Program-made: the position numbers and the translations under genes | Source of the DNA: Artemia franciscana | Taxonomy: Eukaryota > Arthropoda > Branchiopoda > Anostraca > Artemiidae | DNA length: 64,000 nucleotides | Assembly: GCF_032884065.1 (NCBI RefSeq) | Contig: NC_088867.1 | Coordinates: 27,699,007 to 27,763,006 of the forward strand | Reading direction: 5' to 3' | Notes under the pieces: generated by a model | Told to the model about the DNA's origin: nothing | Seen by the model: only the letters and a program-made list of their open reading frames with translations | Databases searched by the model: none | Shown: positions 50,379-61,934 of the stretch, one piece after another | Layout: each line of letters opens with the position of its first letter | Position numbering within the stretch: the stretch's first letter is position 1

Positions 50379-52070
50379 CTATAATGAGGATATAATCATT
50401 TTCTGTTTATTTATTATTCATCGTGGCTACTATAACTAAAAGATTGTTGCATACCCTAGTAATTTTTTCAGCAGTAAGAAGCAGGGATATACCCTATAGC
50501 AGACCATAGCCTGGAATTTAAATCTAGGGGGGGGGATTTTCGGCTAGGTTTCAAATGTGTTAAGTTGCAAGTAAATCCTATACTTAAAAGGTATTTAATT
50601 AGCATTAGTCATGAAAATTACCAATTAATTAGCCACAAATTTAGATATAGAAATGTAATTTTTGTATTGCTTTGGGGTAGATGGGGAAGTAAAAAGTTGT
50701 ACCAGGTTCCAGGCGTCGTAAGGAGCCTTATGTCTTGTAGTGGATTGATTACCTAAGTAATCTCTTTAATTTATGAATTGTGATATAATATTAAGAGAAA
50801 CTTCAGAATAACTACAATTTTCTTTCTAAAGAAAAGTAAAACACTAAACAAATGTCTAAATTCGTATGTGCAATACCCTTGGAACGGCTTTCGGGAAGAA
50901 GTGAAATTTATCAGTAGTTTATTAGGGGCCAAGCGGACGTCAAATCTTGACACGAGGGAGTGGGAAGGGGTAAGGATCTAAAAGTTTGGTCTACCCCTGT
51001 TGGACTAAAATGTATCTCCGATGAAGTAGTGACACACTCTAAATAAACCATGCATACCCAGACTATTAAAATAGCATATTTGCATTGCTTCGGGACGCCT
51101 TGGGGATTAGAGTTAAAAAATTTCAAGGAATTCTGGGGGAAGGAGGAAGGTGGACCTATAATCCCCGGGACTCCAGGAGTGTGGTCTACATAAAATATTA
51201 GACCAGGTTGAGGAGGAAGAGACAAGGAGACTAAATATTTTATGCTTAGAAGAAGAGGATGTGAGGGAAATCCAATGTGTATTTCTGATTTACCTAGAAG
51301 TTTTGGCACTATTAGCTACAGTAGAATTTTGAATCCGTTGAAGGTTATTTAGTGACCTAAATGTAAAGACTATAGGCCTACATTCACCTAGACAATAAAA
51401 ATAGCATAATCTCAGGAAAGACAGGGGACAAAGTTGGAAGTTTAAAGGATTGTTTCGGGAAGGCAAGAGGAAATTAAACGGTATGCTCGGCGAAATAAAA
51501 AGTGTGTCAATTATTTAAATAAAGATACAAAGGCGGGAATTTTAAATATTGGTTTGTCCAAAATATATTGGTTCCCTTGCCAAGGTTAAGGACGGCGGGG
51601 AGACGAAAAAAATAAAATAAATTTAACAAGTTTCTGATGCCTCGTCCTTGAAGAGAATCCTCCTCTAACAGCATATTATTGCTTACACGGCTCCCTCCGT
51701 AGCCGACATTTAACCGAATTTTTCGTATCCTCAAATGCGCCAAAAGCCAATAATAGGTAAACCCACTGTAAACTCCGAAAAAATGCTTTTCCGTGTTAGA
51801 TAAATAATCAAATTCTCAAGTTCTTTCAATTGCCCATTTCCTAGATGACTACATTTGAATACACTGAGTATTTGCAGTAGCTGACAGATTAAAATAGGCC
51901 AGTTCCTGTCACATGCTTCGATGTTTATTTCTACCATAAGAATCTAAGGAAGAGAACACAGAGAAAGTCCCAATTTACAGAGAGTAAAGTAGGGAAAACT
52001 TTTACACCACTATCACTAGCAAAATGCAACAATCCCTCATCACCGAAGATAGTCACTGTGTAAGAAGATA
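50379..52070 (-). other. TMC intron, weakly repetitive
   Basis: No exon recognised. A word like AAAATAGCAT(A)nTTGCATTGCTTyGGG recurs near 50650, 51066 and 51400 with G-rich context, perhaps an old tandem repeat. At 51995-52060 there is a partial monomer of the 46085 array (ACTAGCAAAATGCAACAATC). An open frame at 51309-50911 is not recognisable. Confidence 0.4.
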
Positions 52071-52072
52071 CG

Positions 52073-52255
52073 CTAAATTTTTTTTTACTGTTTTAAAAAT
52101 TAGGATTAAGAGAAAGAGTCAAACTTTAGCGTAAAGAGCGGGGCGTTGATGAGGAAGCAGCCCCTTTCACATAAGAAGTCATTTCTGTTCGTTTTAAGTT
52201 TTAATGTCGCTCCCTACTTCCCATTAAAAAAACTTGTTTTTTTTAATTAATTGTT
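52073..52255 (+). mobile_element. Foldback element, single tail arm
   Basis: Loop and distal arm of the tail hairpin only (ACTTTAGCGTAAAGAGCGGG to CTTGTTTTTTTTAATTAATT). The body and proximal arm are absent. It follows directly on the 46085-type monomer. Confidence 0.85.
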
Positions 52256-53865
52256 TTAAAATTCAACTTCCTGTGAATAGGCAGTGCAGAAGCAAAGTGT
52301 ACGTGGTGCTTTGAGGATAAATCACATCAGTCCAGATTTTGTTAAGAAAAAAAATTGCTCAGTGGTTTTTTTGCGCTCTTCAGCATTGTTTGCCCCTAGG
52401 CCTAGGTCTATGTGTACATCCTGGCCTGTATTTATTCCTAACCTATTAGAATCATTTTAATGCAGTTATTTTTCACGATTATTCTCGGAATTTCTTGACT
52501 CTATTGGAGAAAAAAGGGGATTAGTCATAAATCATAAGGGTAATGGTCATACAGAGAGAGAGGTTAGTTTTCGAAGGGACTTTAAAACCAGGGTAGAAGA
52601 ACATGGATCCAGCACCAAGCTCTTTCTTGGTACAAATGTCTATATCAATTGATTTCTCTTTAGAAGAATCAAAAAGAGTTTTAAAGATGAATATGATTTT
52701 AAACAAAACTACCAGATAATTATATTAGAATTTGGATTCAGGTTCAAGTCTACTGTCTAACACTAGTGAGTTTCAATTTACCAACTAGAATGCGACCTAT
52801 TCCACTATGCATTATTTCAAATATCGGTATTTTTTTTAGGTGTAAGAAAAGTTTACAATCTAAGTTTGTTTAATAGGGTAATAATGAACTACCACTGGGC
52901 ATCAAAAAACAAATCTTTCCTTCATATATAGTGGCGGTAGGTAAATTTTTCAAGGGTTTATAGCCCTGTAAATGGGAAATTTTCTCTTCAATTACAATTA
53001 ATTAAAAGAGACCTTCCAAAAAAAGTTTTTAAAGAAAAGTAAAGGTCATATAAAACTTAAGATCAGCAGAAATAATTCCTGTAATATTCACATAATTCAA
53101 ACTCAAAACGACGAGAAATTACAATTAAAAAACAAATGGAACCCAAAAGGAACAGAAATTAAAAAACAATCATAGCAAACAAACAAAAAACAGGTACTAA
53201 TATAAATGAATAAAGAAATCTTAAAACAAGTCAAGTTTGAATTAAATATCAAAATCAAGCTTAAAATGAGCAAAAACATTTTGCTATTGAAGTATAAATG
53301 AAACCCAAGACGAGCATAAATTAAATAGACAATCATAGCAAATAATCATGTACTTATATCGATAAATAAATAAATCTCAAAACGAGTGAAACTTAAATTG
53401 AGAATGCAAATCAATCTTCAAACGAACAAAAATCACTACAGACAAGAGTTTCGGTTTTGCCTCCTTTTCTTACTGTAAAAGTCTAAAACCTAATGCGTCA
53501 TTTGTGCTTTAAAGCTTTGACACTTCTACGTCCAAGTGTTTTTGCCGCTCCGTTTTAGCAAAATTTTTGGAGAAATCGCCAAAAACTTCGGGAATAGTTA
53601 AAGCCGCAGGGCTTAGTCGGGCCAGTAGTGGTTCCTGTTCTGGTTTCACTGTATTTTCATTTTATTTTCAATGTTGTAATAAGTCCAAAGAAAATATTTG
53701 TGATGTAATTCATTTTAGTAAAGCGTCAAATATGCAATAGGCCTTATGCATTTACCGTTAGGGAAACCGACCAAACTATTTTTTTGTAGTGAAGAATTTG
53801 GGTTGTCTTGAACTGTTTTGGAAAGAGCTAATAAACTGATTTCCCGTAATTTTGACAATAGAATT
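52256..53865 (-). other. Unassigned AT-rich DNA
   Basis: No exon or repeat identified. It might still contain upstream TMC exons that I failed to see. The 53090-53450 segment reuses AAACGAGCAAAAAT(T)AAA-like words and seems to be low-complexity tandem. Confidence 0.4.
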
Positions 53866-53869
53866 TCGT

Positions 53870-54300
53870 TAATAAGTTTTTTTTGGGTGGAGGGGAGGCT
53901 GTGGAAGGAAGGCCAGGGGTCAGCTCCCATGACCTATGGAATAACATTTTTTAATATGTTTTTCTTTTGGGGGAGGGTTGGGCCATGGAAGATGGGCCGG
54001 GGCCCGCTCCCGTTATTTCTCGATCCTTGAAATTTTTTGGGGAGGGAGGGGTATCGGGCCATGGATGACCAGGAGTCAGCTCCCATATGATTTGAAATAA
54101 ATATTGTTAATTAGATGTTGTTTTTTGAAGGTCATGGTCGGTTAATGGATAGCCAGGGACGAGTCACCATAATTTATGGAATAAAATATGATTAACAATT
54201 CTTTTTTGGGGGGGGGCAAGTAGAAATTGCCAGGGGTAAGGTCCCTTAAGTTTTGGAATAAAATAGCGTTCATAAGTTTTTTTTTTTTTAGTTTAGGTGG
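53870..54300 (+). repeat. GC-richer degenerate tandem, about 90-base units
   Basis: Four to five units with GGGCCATGGATGACCAGG-like and GTCAGCTCCCAT blocks followed by ATTTATGGAATAAAAT and a T/G run (about 53890, 53975, 54050, 54130, 54215). Strongly diverged; non-coding. Confidence 0.75.
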
Positions 54301-55445
54301 GGGTCAGACATATCTGTTCTTTGAGTTTTTTCAAAACCCTCGCATAAGAGCCTTATATGCCCCCAGGATTTAACATAAAACACTTGCCCCTGAGCTCCAG
54401 AGGCTATTTGCCGTCAGATCAATTTTGACTATTAAAAGAGGAACTAGAAATTTTATTTCTAATCATTTGAGTCCCATTCGAAATTTATACGACCGCCTCT
54501 TCCAAAAAACTTTTTGCCCCGGGCTCAAGTTACAACCCTTCCCCCTGATTTTGGAAGGGGAGGGGATATTTTGATTCTGAACTTTTTGCCATCCGATCAT
54601 TAGACTATTTTAAATGAAATGGCTATCTCAAGATTTTGGTCAGATGCATTTGGGGAGAGGACGGTGTGGCTAAGGGGTATGTGCCGACCGATCACTTTTG
54701 ATGACTTTTACAAACTTTGACTGACTCTTGAATGACTCTTGAAAGAACTTCATATTTCCAATGAAATGAGCCTCTATGATGTTTATACGACCACCCTTTA
54801 CACAAAACCTTATCTGCCCCCGAGGGATAGCTTATGACACTTCCCCTGGGCTCTGGAGGGTTGTATCGACCCTGAGTTTGTGTTATTTGGTCTTTAAACT
54901 ATTTTGAATAAAATGGCGATCTAAAGATTTTGATCGGATGCATTTGGGAAAAAAGGACCTAGGGGAACTATTTACACTTTGATCACTCTCAACTCTTAAA
55001 AAGCTTTAAAAATTCAAATTTACAATCGAATGAGCCCCCTCCGAAGTATATATGACCATCCCTTCCATAAAAACCTTATACATAGTTTACAACACTCGTC
55101 CCAGGTTCTGGGAAGGGGGCTAGTTGCCATTAGATCACTTTTGACTCTTAAAAAGGGAATTGGGATTATCAGTTTATCCATTTTTCCATAAAAATTTTAT
55201 ATGCCCCCAGGGCAAATTGTAATCCTTCCCCCGGGCTCTATGGGGGGGTGGGGATTATATTGACCCCAAAATAGCTATTATCTGATCGTTGGACTATTTC
55301 AAACAACCTGGCTATCTCAAAATTTTGATCAGATACATTTGCAGACACAATGGTGTGTAGGGGGGTGTAGATGCCCTCTGGACCCTTTTGACTCATAAAA
55401 AAGCAACAAGAACTTTTAATTTTCAGTCACATGTGCCGTGTATGA
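54301..55445 (+). repeat. Diverged tandem related to the foldback body
   Basis: Units of about 300-350 bases with AACCTTATATGCCCCCAGGG, GCCATCAGATCACTTTTGAC, TTAAAAAGGG(A)ACTAGAA, TTTCCAATCAAATGAGCCCC and TTTGATCAGATGCATTTGGG. The order (KAAAAGGGCACTAGAACTTT, then AATGAGCCC, then GATCAAAATTTTGAGATAGCC) parallels the body of the foldback family. A further unit lies at 59570-59995. It may represent an ancestral or sister repeat. Confidence 0.65.
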
Positions 55446-55539
55446 AAATACGACCAACCAGGGGACAAACCAGGGGGATAATGGGGATAAATCCCCCTGC
55501 CCCGAAAATCGGTAAACCTCTACATTCTTATAGATCTTG

Positions 55540-55852
55540 GCTAATACAAAAGGATAATATATCATCCATGATATCAAAACGAAGATCAACAATTATAGAC
55601 TTTTTCAAAAGGAAACATTGGGTTGAAAGAAGACCTTTGTTGTTTGATAAAAACCTTATATGCACTATGAGGAAAATTCAGGAACACCCTGATTCAGATT
55701 CTGAATCTTCAAGCAAAGCTTATTCTTTGTTCTTTGCTATCTGCTTTTGAGACATGCAGTTTTGTTTGCAGCTATGCTTATTGTCAGTAAAGTTTTTAGT
55801 CTGTCACACAATTTGTCGACATCTTTGCAATCAGAAACTAAATATCTTGTAT
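55540..55852 (+). pseudogene. hAT-like transposase, N-terminal fragment
   Basis: Reads MISKRRSTIIDFFKRKHWVE, a charged linker with DSDSESSSK, and then, in another frame, VLFAAMLIVSKVFSLSHNLS followed by TSLQSETKYLV just before foldback C5. A start such as KRRSTIIDFFKRK and an SK-x-LS-x-xLQSE block are familiar from ZMYM1-like hAT transposases. The middle of the protein is missing. The identification depends on the C-terminal piece on the other side of C5. Confidence 0.5.
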
Positions 55853-56546
55853 CAAACAGTTGGTGATAACGGACCGTAGTAAGGAGCGAGTCGGCTCAAT
55901 AGTGGCCGAAACTCCAAAAAAAAGAATTTTTGTAACAATAGTTGCATCAAAAGAATTGCATTTTTATACTGATTTTAAATATATAAATTTTATTAAGTTC
56001 AAACTTACCCATCAAAAGTTACGAGCATGAGAAAATTTGCCTTATTTTAGAAAATAGGGGGAAACACCCCTTAAAAGTCGTAGAATGTTAACGAAAATAT
56101 AACTATCAGATTCAGCGTATCATAGATCCCGACAGTAGAAGTTTCAAGCTCATATCTACAAAAATGTGGAACATTTCATTTTTTACCACAAGACAGATCA
56201 CGGATGCGTGTTTATTTGTTTTTTTTTTTGTTGTTTTTTTTTTTGTTTTTTGTTGTTGTTTTTTGTCGAGGGGTGATCGCATCGACTCAGTGGTCCCAGA
56301 ATGTCGTCAGAGGGCTTATTCTAATGTAAATTAAAAGTTCTAGCGTCCTTTTTAAGCGACCTAAAAAATTGGAGGGCACCCAGGCCCCCTCCCACGCTCA
56401 TTTTTTCCCAAAGTCACCGGATCAAAATCCTGAGATAGCCGTTTTATTCAACATAGTCAAAAAACCCAATAAATATGTTTTGGGACGACTTACTCCCCTA
56501 CAGTCCCCGTGGGAGGGGCTGCAAGTTACATACTTTGACCAGTAAT
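55853..56546 (+). mobile_element. Foldback element C5, left part (split)
   Basis: Diverged head (CAGTTGGTGATAACGGACCG) and first 690 bases of a foldback element. It is interrupted after TTTGACCAGTAAT by the complete copy C6; the remainder is at 58268-59188. Confidence 0.9.
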
Positions 56547-58267
56547 CAAACAGTTCGTGGTAACAAACTGTAGTAAGGAGCGACCCGGCTCAATAGAAAC
56601 CACAACTCTAAAAAATGGAATTTTGATACCAATAGCTACATCAAAAGAATCGCATTTTAATGCTGATTTTAAATATATAAGTTTCATCAAGTTTAGTCTT
56701 ACGCACCAAAAGTTACGAGCCTGAGAAAATTTGTGTTATTTTAGAAAATAGGGGAACACCCCCTAAAAGTCATAGTATCTTAACAAAAATTACACCATCA
56801 GCTTCAGCGTATCAGAGAACCCTACTGTAGAAGTTTCAAGCTCCTATCTACAAAAATGTGGAACTTTGTATTTTTTGCCAGAAGGCAGATCACGGATGCG
56901 TGTTTATTTGTTTGTTTTTTTTTCTTTTTTCTTTTTTTCTTTTTCCCAGGGGTGATCGTATCGACCCAGTTGTCCTAGAATGTTGCGAGAGGGCTCATTC
57001 TAACGGAAATGAAAAGTTCTAGTACCCTTTTTAAGTGACCAAAAAAATTGGAGAGCACCTAGGCCCCCTCCCACGCTAATTATTTTTTCAAAGTCAACGG
57101 ATCAAAATTCTGAGACAGCCATTTTATTCAGCGTAGTCCAAAAGCTTATAACTATGTCTTTGGGGACGACTTACTCCTCCACAGTCCCCGCGGGAGGGGC
57201 TACAAGTTACAAACTTTAACCAGTGCTTACATATAGTAATGGTTATTGGGAAGTGTACAGGTGTTTTCAGGAGGATGTTTTGGTTGGGGGAGGGGTTTAA
57301 AAGAGGGGGATATACTGGGGGAACTTTCCATCGAGGAATTTGACATGGGGGAAGAAAATTTCCATGAAGGGAGCGCAGGATTTACTAGCATTATTTAAAA
57401 AAAAAAACAATGAAAAAATAAATATGAAAAAGTTTTTTCAGCTGGAAGTAAGGAGCAGCATTAAAACTTAAAACGAACAGAAATTATTACCCATATGAGG
57501 GGCTCACCTCCTCCTAATACCTCGCTCTTTACGCTAAAGTATTTTTAGTAATGTCAACTATTTATTCTACGGCTTTTGTGATTTAGGGGTCATTCTTAAT
57601 GAATTGGGCCAAAATTTAAGATTTAGTGTAAAGAGAGAGGTACTGACGAGGGGGCGAACCCTCTCATATGTGTAATAAAAACATGAGAATAAAAATTCTT
57701 TACGTAAGCTAGTTTATAAGTTACGTATATCTTTTACTAATAAAAAGATTCGTAAAAAATTACAAGTTCTAGTTGCCTTTTTTACTAACCAAAAAATTGG
57801 ATGGAAATTAGGCTTCCTCCTCCGCTCTTTTTTCTCAAAATCATTCGATCAAAATTATGAGAAAGCCATTTAGCCAAAAAAAAAAAAAAAAAATGCAAAT
57901 TTCGTTTTAATTATTTCTCTGCGGAGAGCCAAAATCAAAACATGCATTGATTCAAAAATGTTCAGAAATTTAATAAAAAAAAACAAGTTTTTTCAACTGA
58001 AAGTAAGGAGCGACATTAAAACTTAAAACGAACAGAAATTACTTCGTATATGAAAGGGGCTGCTTCCTCATCAACGCCCCGGTCTTTACGCTAAAGTTTT
58101 TTACTGTTTTGAAAAGAAGAGTTGAGAGAAAGAGTCAAACTATAGCGTAAAGAGCGGGGCGTTGATGAGGAAGCAGCCCCTTTCATATACGAAGTAATTT
58201 CTGTTCGTTTTAAGTTTTAATGTCGCTCCTTACTTTTAGTTGAAAAAACTTGTTTTTTTTTATTTAA
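56547..58267 (+). mobile_element. Foldback element, complete copy C6, nested in C5
   Basis: Head CAGTTCGTGGTAACAAACTG (56551-56570); body close to consensus; tail hairpin arms about 57986-58100 and 58138-58252, ending TTTTTTTTTATTTAATT. It is inserted in C5 between CCAGT and GCATATAGTAATGG, which are adjacent blocks in intact copies. AAT appears at both junctions. Confidence 0.92.
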
Positions 58268-59188
58268 TTGCATATAGTAATGGTTATTGGGAAGTGTACA
58301 GACACTTGCAGGGGGAATTTTTTTGTTGGGGTGGGGGAGGGGTTGAGGGGAGAGGTTTATGCGGGGAAAACTTTCCATGAAGGAATTTGTCACGGGGGAA
58401 GAAAAATTTTCATGAAGGGGACGCAGGATTTTTTGGCATTTTTTTTAAGATCAATGAAAAAATAAACGTGAAAAACTTTTTTCAACTGAAATTAAGGAGC
58501 AGCATTAAAACTTAAAACGAACAGAAATTATTACGCATATGAGGGGTTCACCTTCCCCTAACACCTCGCTCATTACGCTAAAGTAATTTTATTAATTTCC
58601 AGTATTTATTCTACGGTCTTTGTGATTGAGGGGTCATGCTTAAGGAATTGGGACAAAATTTAAGCTTTAGTTTAAAGAACGAAGAGGTTGACGAGGGGGT
58701 GAACCCCCTTATATACGTAATAAAAACATGGGAGTTATGTGAGTTAATTTATAAGTTACGTATATTTTTACTAATAAAAATTTTCGTAAAAAAATTAAAA
58801 GTTCTAGTTGCCTTTTTCAATAACCAAAAAATTAGAGGGTAACTAGGCCTGCTCTCCCACTCCTGTTTTGTCAAAATCGTCCGAATAAACTATGAGAAAG
58901 TCATTTAGCCATAAAAGGAAATTAATATGTAAATTTCGTTTTAATTATTCATTTGTGGAGAGCCAAAATCAAAACATGCATCAATTCAAAAACATTCAGA
59001 AATTGAAAAAAAGCAAGTTCTTTTAACTGAAAGTTAGGAGCGATATTAAAACTCAAAACGAACAGAAACTACTCCGCATATAAAAGGGGCTGTTCCCTCC
59101 TCAAAGCCCCGCTTTTTATGCAAAAGTTTTTAACTGTTTTAAAAAGTAGAGTTGAGAGAAAGAGTCAAACTTTAGCGTAAAGAGCGAA
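58268..59188 (+). mobile_element. Foldback element C5, right part (split)
   Basis: Resumes at GCATATAGTAATGGTTATTG and continues to the tail hairpin. It has the proximal arm and loop but breaks off in the distal arm at GCGTAAAGAGCG, where hAT-like sequence follows. More diverged than C6, in line with its greater age. Confidence 0.9.
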
Positions 59189-59189
59189 C

Positions 59190-59435
59190 ATCTTTCCCAC
59201 CCCACCTCGATTTTTGAAGATTGGTGCAACTATTCCCGTCACTACGGCTATGTGCGAGCTTTCTTTGTCTACCCTTAAAAGAGTGAAATTTTGTGCTAGA
59301 AATGCCTCAGGTCAGGAATAGCTTAATAGATTGGCATTATTATCCGTATACAGATATGTTCCAGTCAATGCAGAAGAAGTTTTGGAGAAACTAGCCCATA
59401 GAAAAAAAAGGCAGCTTGATTTTATTTTATAGTTA
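59190..59435 (+). pseudogene. hAT-like transposase, C-terminal fragment
   Basis: Reads IGATIPVTTAMCELSLSTLK, RVKFCARNASGQE, a TAG stop, then LNRLALLSVYRYVPVNAEEV, LEKLAHRKKRQLDFIL and TAG. The IPVTTAxCE-SxSxLKRxK block and LNxLALLSxxR...ExVLEKxAxxKxRxLDFIL are the C-terminal dimerisation region of ZMYM1-like hAT transposases. One internal stop; Arg/Phe positions after CE are changed. AATAAAG follows near 59458. Confidence 0.8.
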
Positions 59436-60044
59436 CATATTTGTAGAGTTGTCCCAATAAAGAATGTACCTTATATTCTAAAAAATTTATTTATCTTTTT
59501 TAACTAGTTTAAACAGTTTTAAAAAGTTTAAACAATTTTTGACAAAATAACTTTCTAAAAATTTTTATCGGATGGGTTTGGGAAAAACGGTATTGGGGGC
59601 TAGGGGGCTAGTTGCCATCCGATCTTGATTTTGACTCTTAGAGGATGAGCCAGAACTTTCGATTTCCAATCAAATGAGCCCTGTTTGAAGTTTATACGAG
59701 CATCCCTTCGATAAGAACCATATATGCCCCCAGGGCATAACTTATAACGCTTGCCCCGAGCCCTGGGAGATCTTTATCGACAATGAAGTTTTGTTATCTG
59801 ATCTTTTAATTATTTTTAACAAAAGGGTTATTTCAAAATTTTTATCATATGCATTTCAGGGAAAAAGACATGGACCACTTTTGACTCACTCTGGTCACTT
59901 TTGATGTTAAAAAGGGCACTAAAACTTCTGATTTCCAATCAAATGATCCCCCTCCGAAGTTTATATGGACACCCCTTCCGTATGAAGTGTCTCTAGAAAA
60001 ATAAATTAATAAAACTTTGGAGCCGTACGGCCTTTAGTATAGAT
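59436..60044 (+). repeat. Further unit of the 54301-type repeat
   Basis: 59570-59995 contains ATTTTTATCGGATGGGTTTG, TTTCCAATCAAATGAGCCC, ATATATGCCCCCAGGGC and AAAAAGGGCACTAAAACTTC, in the same order as 54301-55445. The hAT fragments and C5/C6 therefore sit between blocks of the same repeat. Confidence 0.65.
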
Positions 60045-61772
60045 TTAAATAAAAAAAACAAGTTTTTTCAACTGAAAGTAAGGAGTGACATCAAAACTTA
60101 AAACGCACAGAAATTACTTCGTATATGAAAGAGGCTGCTTCCTCATCAACGCCCCGCTCTTTACGCTAAAGTTTGACTCTTTCTCTCAATTCTTCTTTCT
60201 AAAACAGTAAAAAACTTTAGCGTAAAGAGCGGGGCGTTGATGAGGAAGCAGCCTCTTTCATATACGAAGTAATTTCTGTGCGTTTTAAGTTTTGATGTCA
60301 CTCCTTACTTTCAGTTGAAAAAACTTGTTTTTTTTATTTAATTTCTGAACGTTTTTGAATCAATGCATGTTTTGATTTTGGCTCTCCGCAAAGGAATAAT
60401 CAAAACGAAATTTGCATATTTTTTTTTTTTTTTTGGCTCAATGGCTTTCTCATAATTTTGATCGAATGATTTTGAGAAAAAAAGAGCGGGGGACGAAGCC
60501 TAGTTGCCCCCCGATTTTTTGGTTAATTAAAAAGGCAACTAGAACTTTTAATTTTTTACGAATCTTTTTATTGGTAAAAGATTTACGTAACTTATAAATT
60601 AGCTTACGTAAAGAACTTTTGTATTCTCATGTTTTTATTACATATATGAGGGGAATCGCCCCATCGTCAGTACCTCGCTCTTTACACTAAAGCTTAAATT
60701 TTATCCCAATTCATTAAGAATGACCCCCTGAATCACAAAAGCCGTAGAATAAGTAGTTGAAATTACCGAAAATACTTTAGCGTAAAGAGCGAGGTATTAG
60801 AAGGAGGTGAGCCCCTCATATGGGTAATAATTTCTGTTTGTTTTAAGTTTTATTGCTGTTCCTTACTTCCAGCTGAAAAAGCTTTTTCACTTTTATTTTT
60901 TAATTGTTTTTTTTTAAATAATGCTAGTAAATCCTGCTCTCCCTTCATGGAAATTTTCTTCTCCCATTACAAATTCTCGAAGGAAAGTTCCCCTAGCATA
61001 TCCCCCTCTTCTCAACCCCTCCCCCAAACCAAAAAAATCCTTCTGAAAACGCCTGTATACTTCCCAATAACCATTACTATATGTAAGCACAGGTCAAAGT
61101 TTGTAACTTGTTGCCCCTCCCACGGGGACTGTGGGGGAGTAAGTCGTCCCCAAAGACATAGTTATAAGGTTTTTCGACTACGCTGAATAAAATGGCTATC
61201 TCAGAATTTTGATCCGTTGACTTTGGGAAAATAATTAGCGTGGGAGGGGGCCTAGGTGCCCTCCAATTTTTTTGGTCACTTAAAAAGGGCACTAGAACTT
61301 TTCATTTCCGTTAGAATGAGCCCTCTTGCAACATTCTAGGACAACTGGGTCGGTACGATCACCCCTGGGGAAAAAAAAAAAACAAAAAAACAAAAAAACA
61401 AATAAACAAATAAACACGCATCCGTGATCTGCCTTCTGGCAAAAAATGCAAAATTCCACATTTTTGTAGATAGGAGCTCGAAACTTCTACAGTAGGGTTC
61501 TCTGATACGCTGAATCTGATGGTGTGATTTTCGTTAAGATTCTATGACTTTTAGGGGGCGTTTCCCCCTATTTTCTAAAATAACGCAAATTTTCTCAGGC
61601 TCGTAACTTTTGATGGGTAAGACTAAACTTGATGAAACTTATATATTTAAAACCAGCATTAAAATGCGATTCTTTTGATGTAGCTAATGGTATCAAAATT
61701 CCATTTTTTAGAGTTTTGGTTACTATTGAGCCGGGTCGCTCCTTACTACAGTTCGTTACCACGAACTGTTTG
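60045..61772 (-). mobile_element. Foldback element, complete copy C7
   Basis: Tail hairpin 60057-60331, head hairpin CAGTTCGT TACC ACGAACTG at 61749-61768. Nearly identical to C8, 1.89 kb further on. Both have the private arm variants GTGACATC and CGCACAG, mirrored exactly in the other arm (GATGTCAC, CTGTGCG). No coding capacity. Confidence 0.93.
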
Positions 61773-61934
61773 ATAACAGTATAGCGTGGCCTCTGATAGC
61801 GGTTGAAAGTGCGATTGAAAAAATTAAAAAAATTATAGACGAACTCTAGGCTATAGTCTTGCGTAAAAATAACATTGTAATTCACCTCTTTTCTCATCTA
61901 CGCTTGAAATAAGGAAACCATCCTTACAGATTAA
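61773..61934. other. Spacer between the two near-identical copies
   Basis: About 160 bases of sequence not repeated beyond C8 or before C7. This argues against a simple tandem duplication that included flanks. Confidence 0.6.

Noticed and set aside
50911-51309. 132-residue minus-strand frame upstream of the first TMC exon as an N-terminal exon
   Set aside because: Proline-rich, with no TMC-like helix. It recurs as weak repeats on the same stretch and lacks a donor in suitable phase that I could defend.
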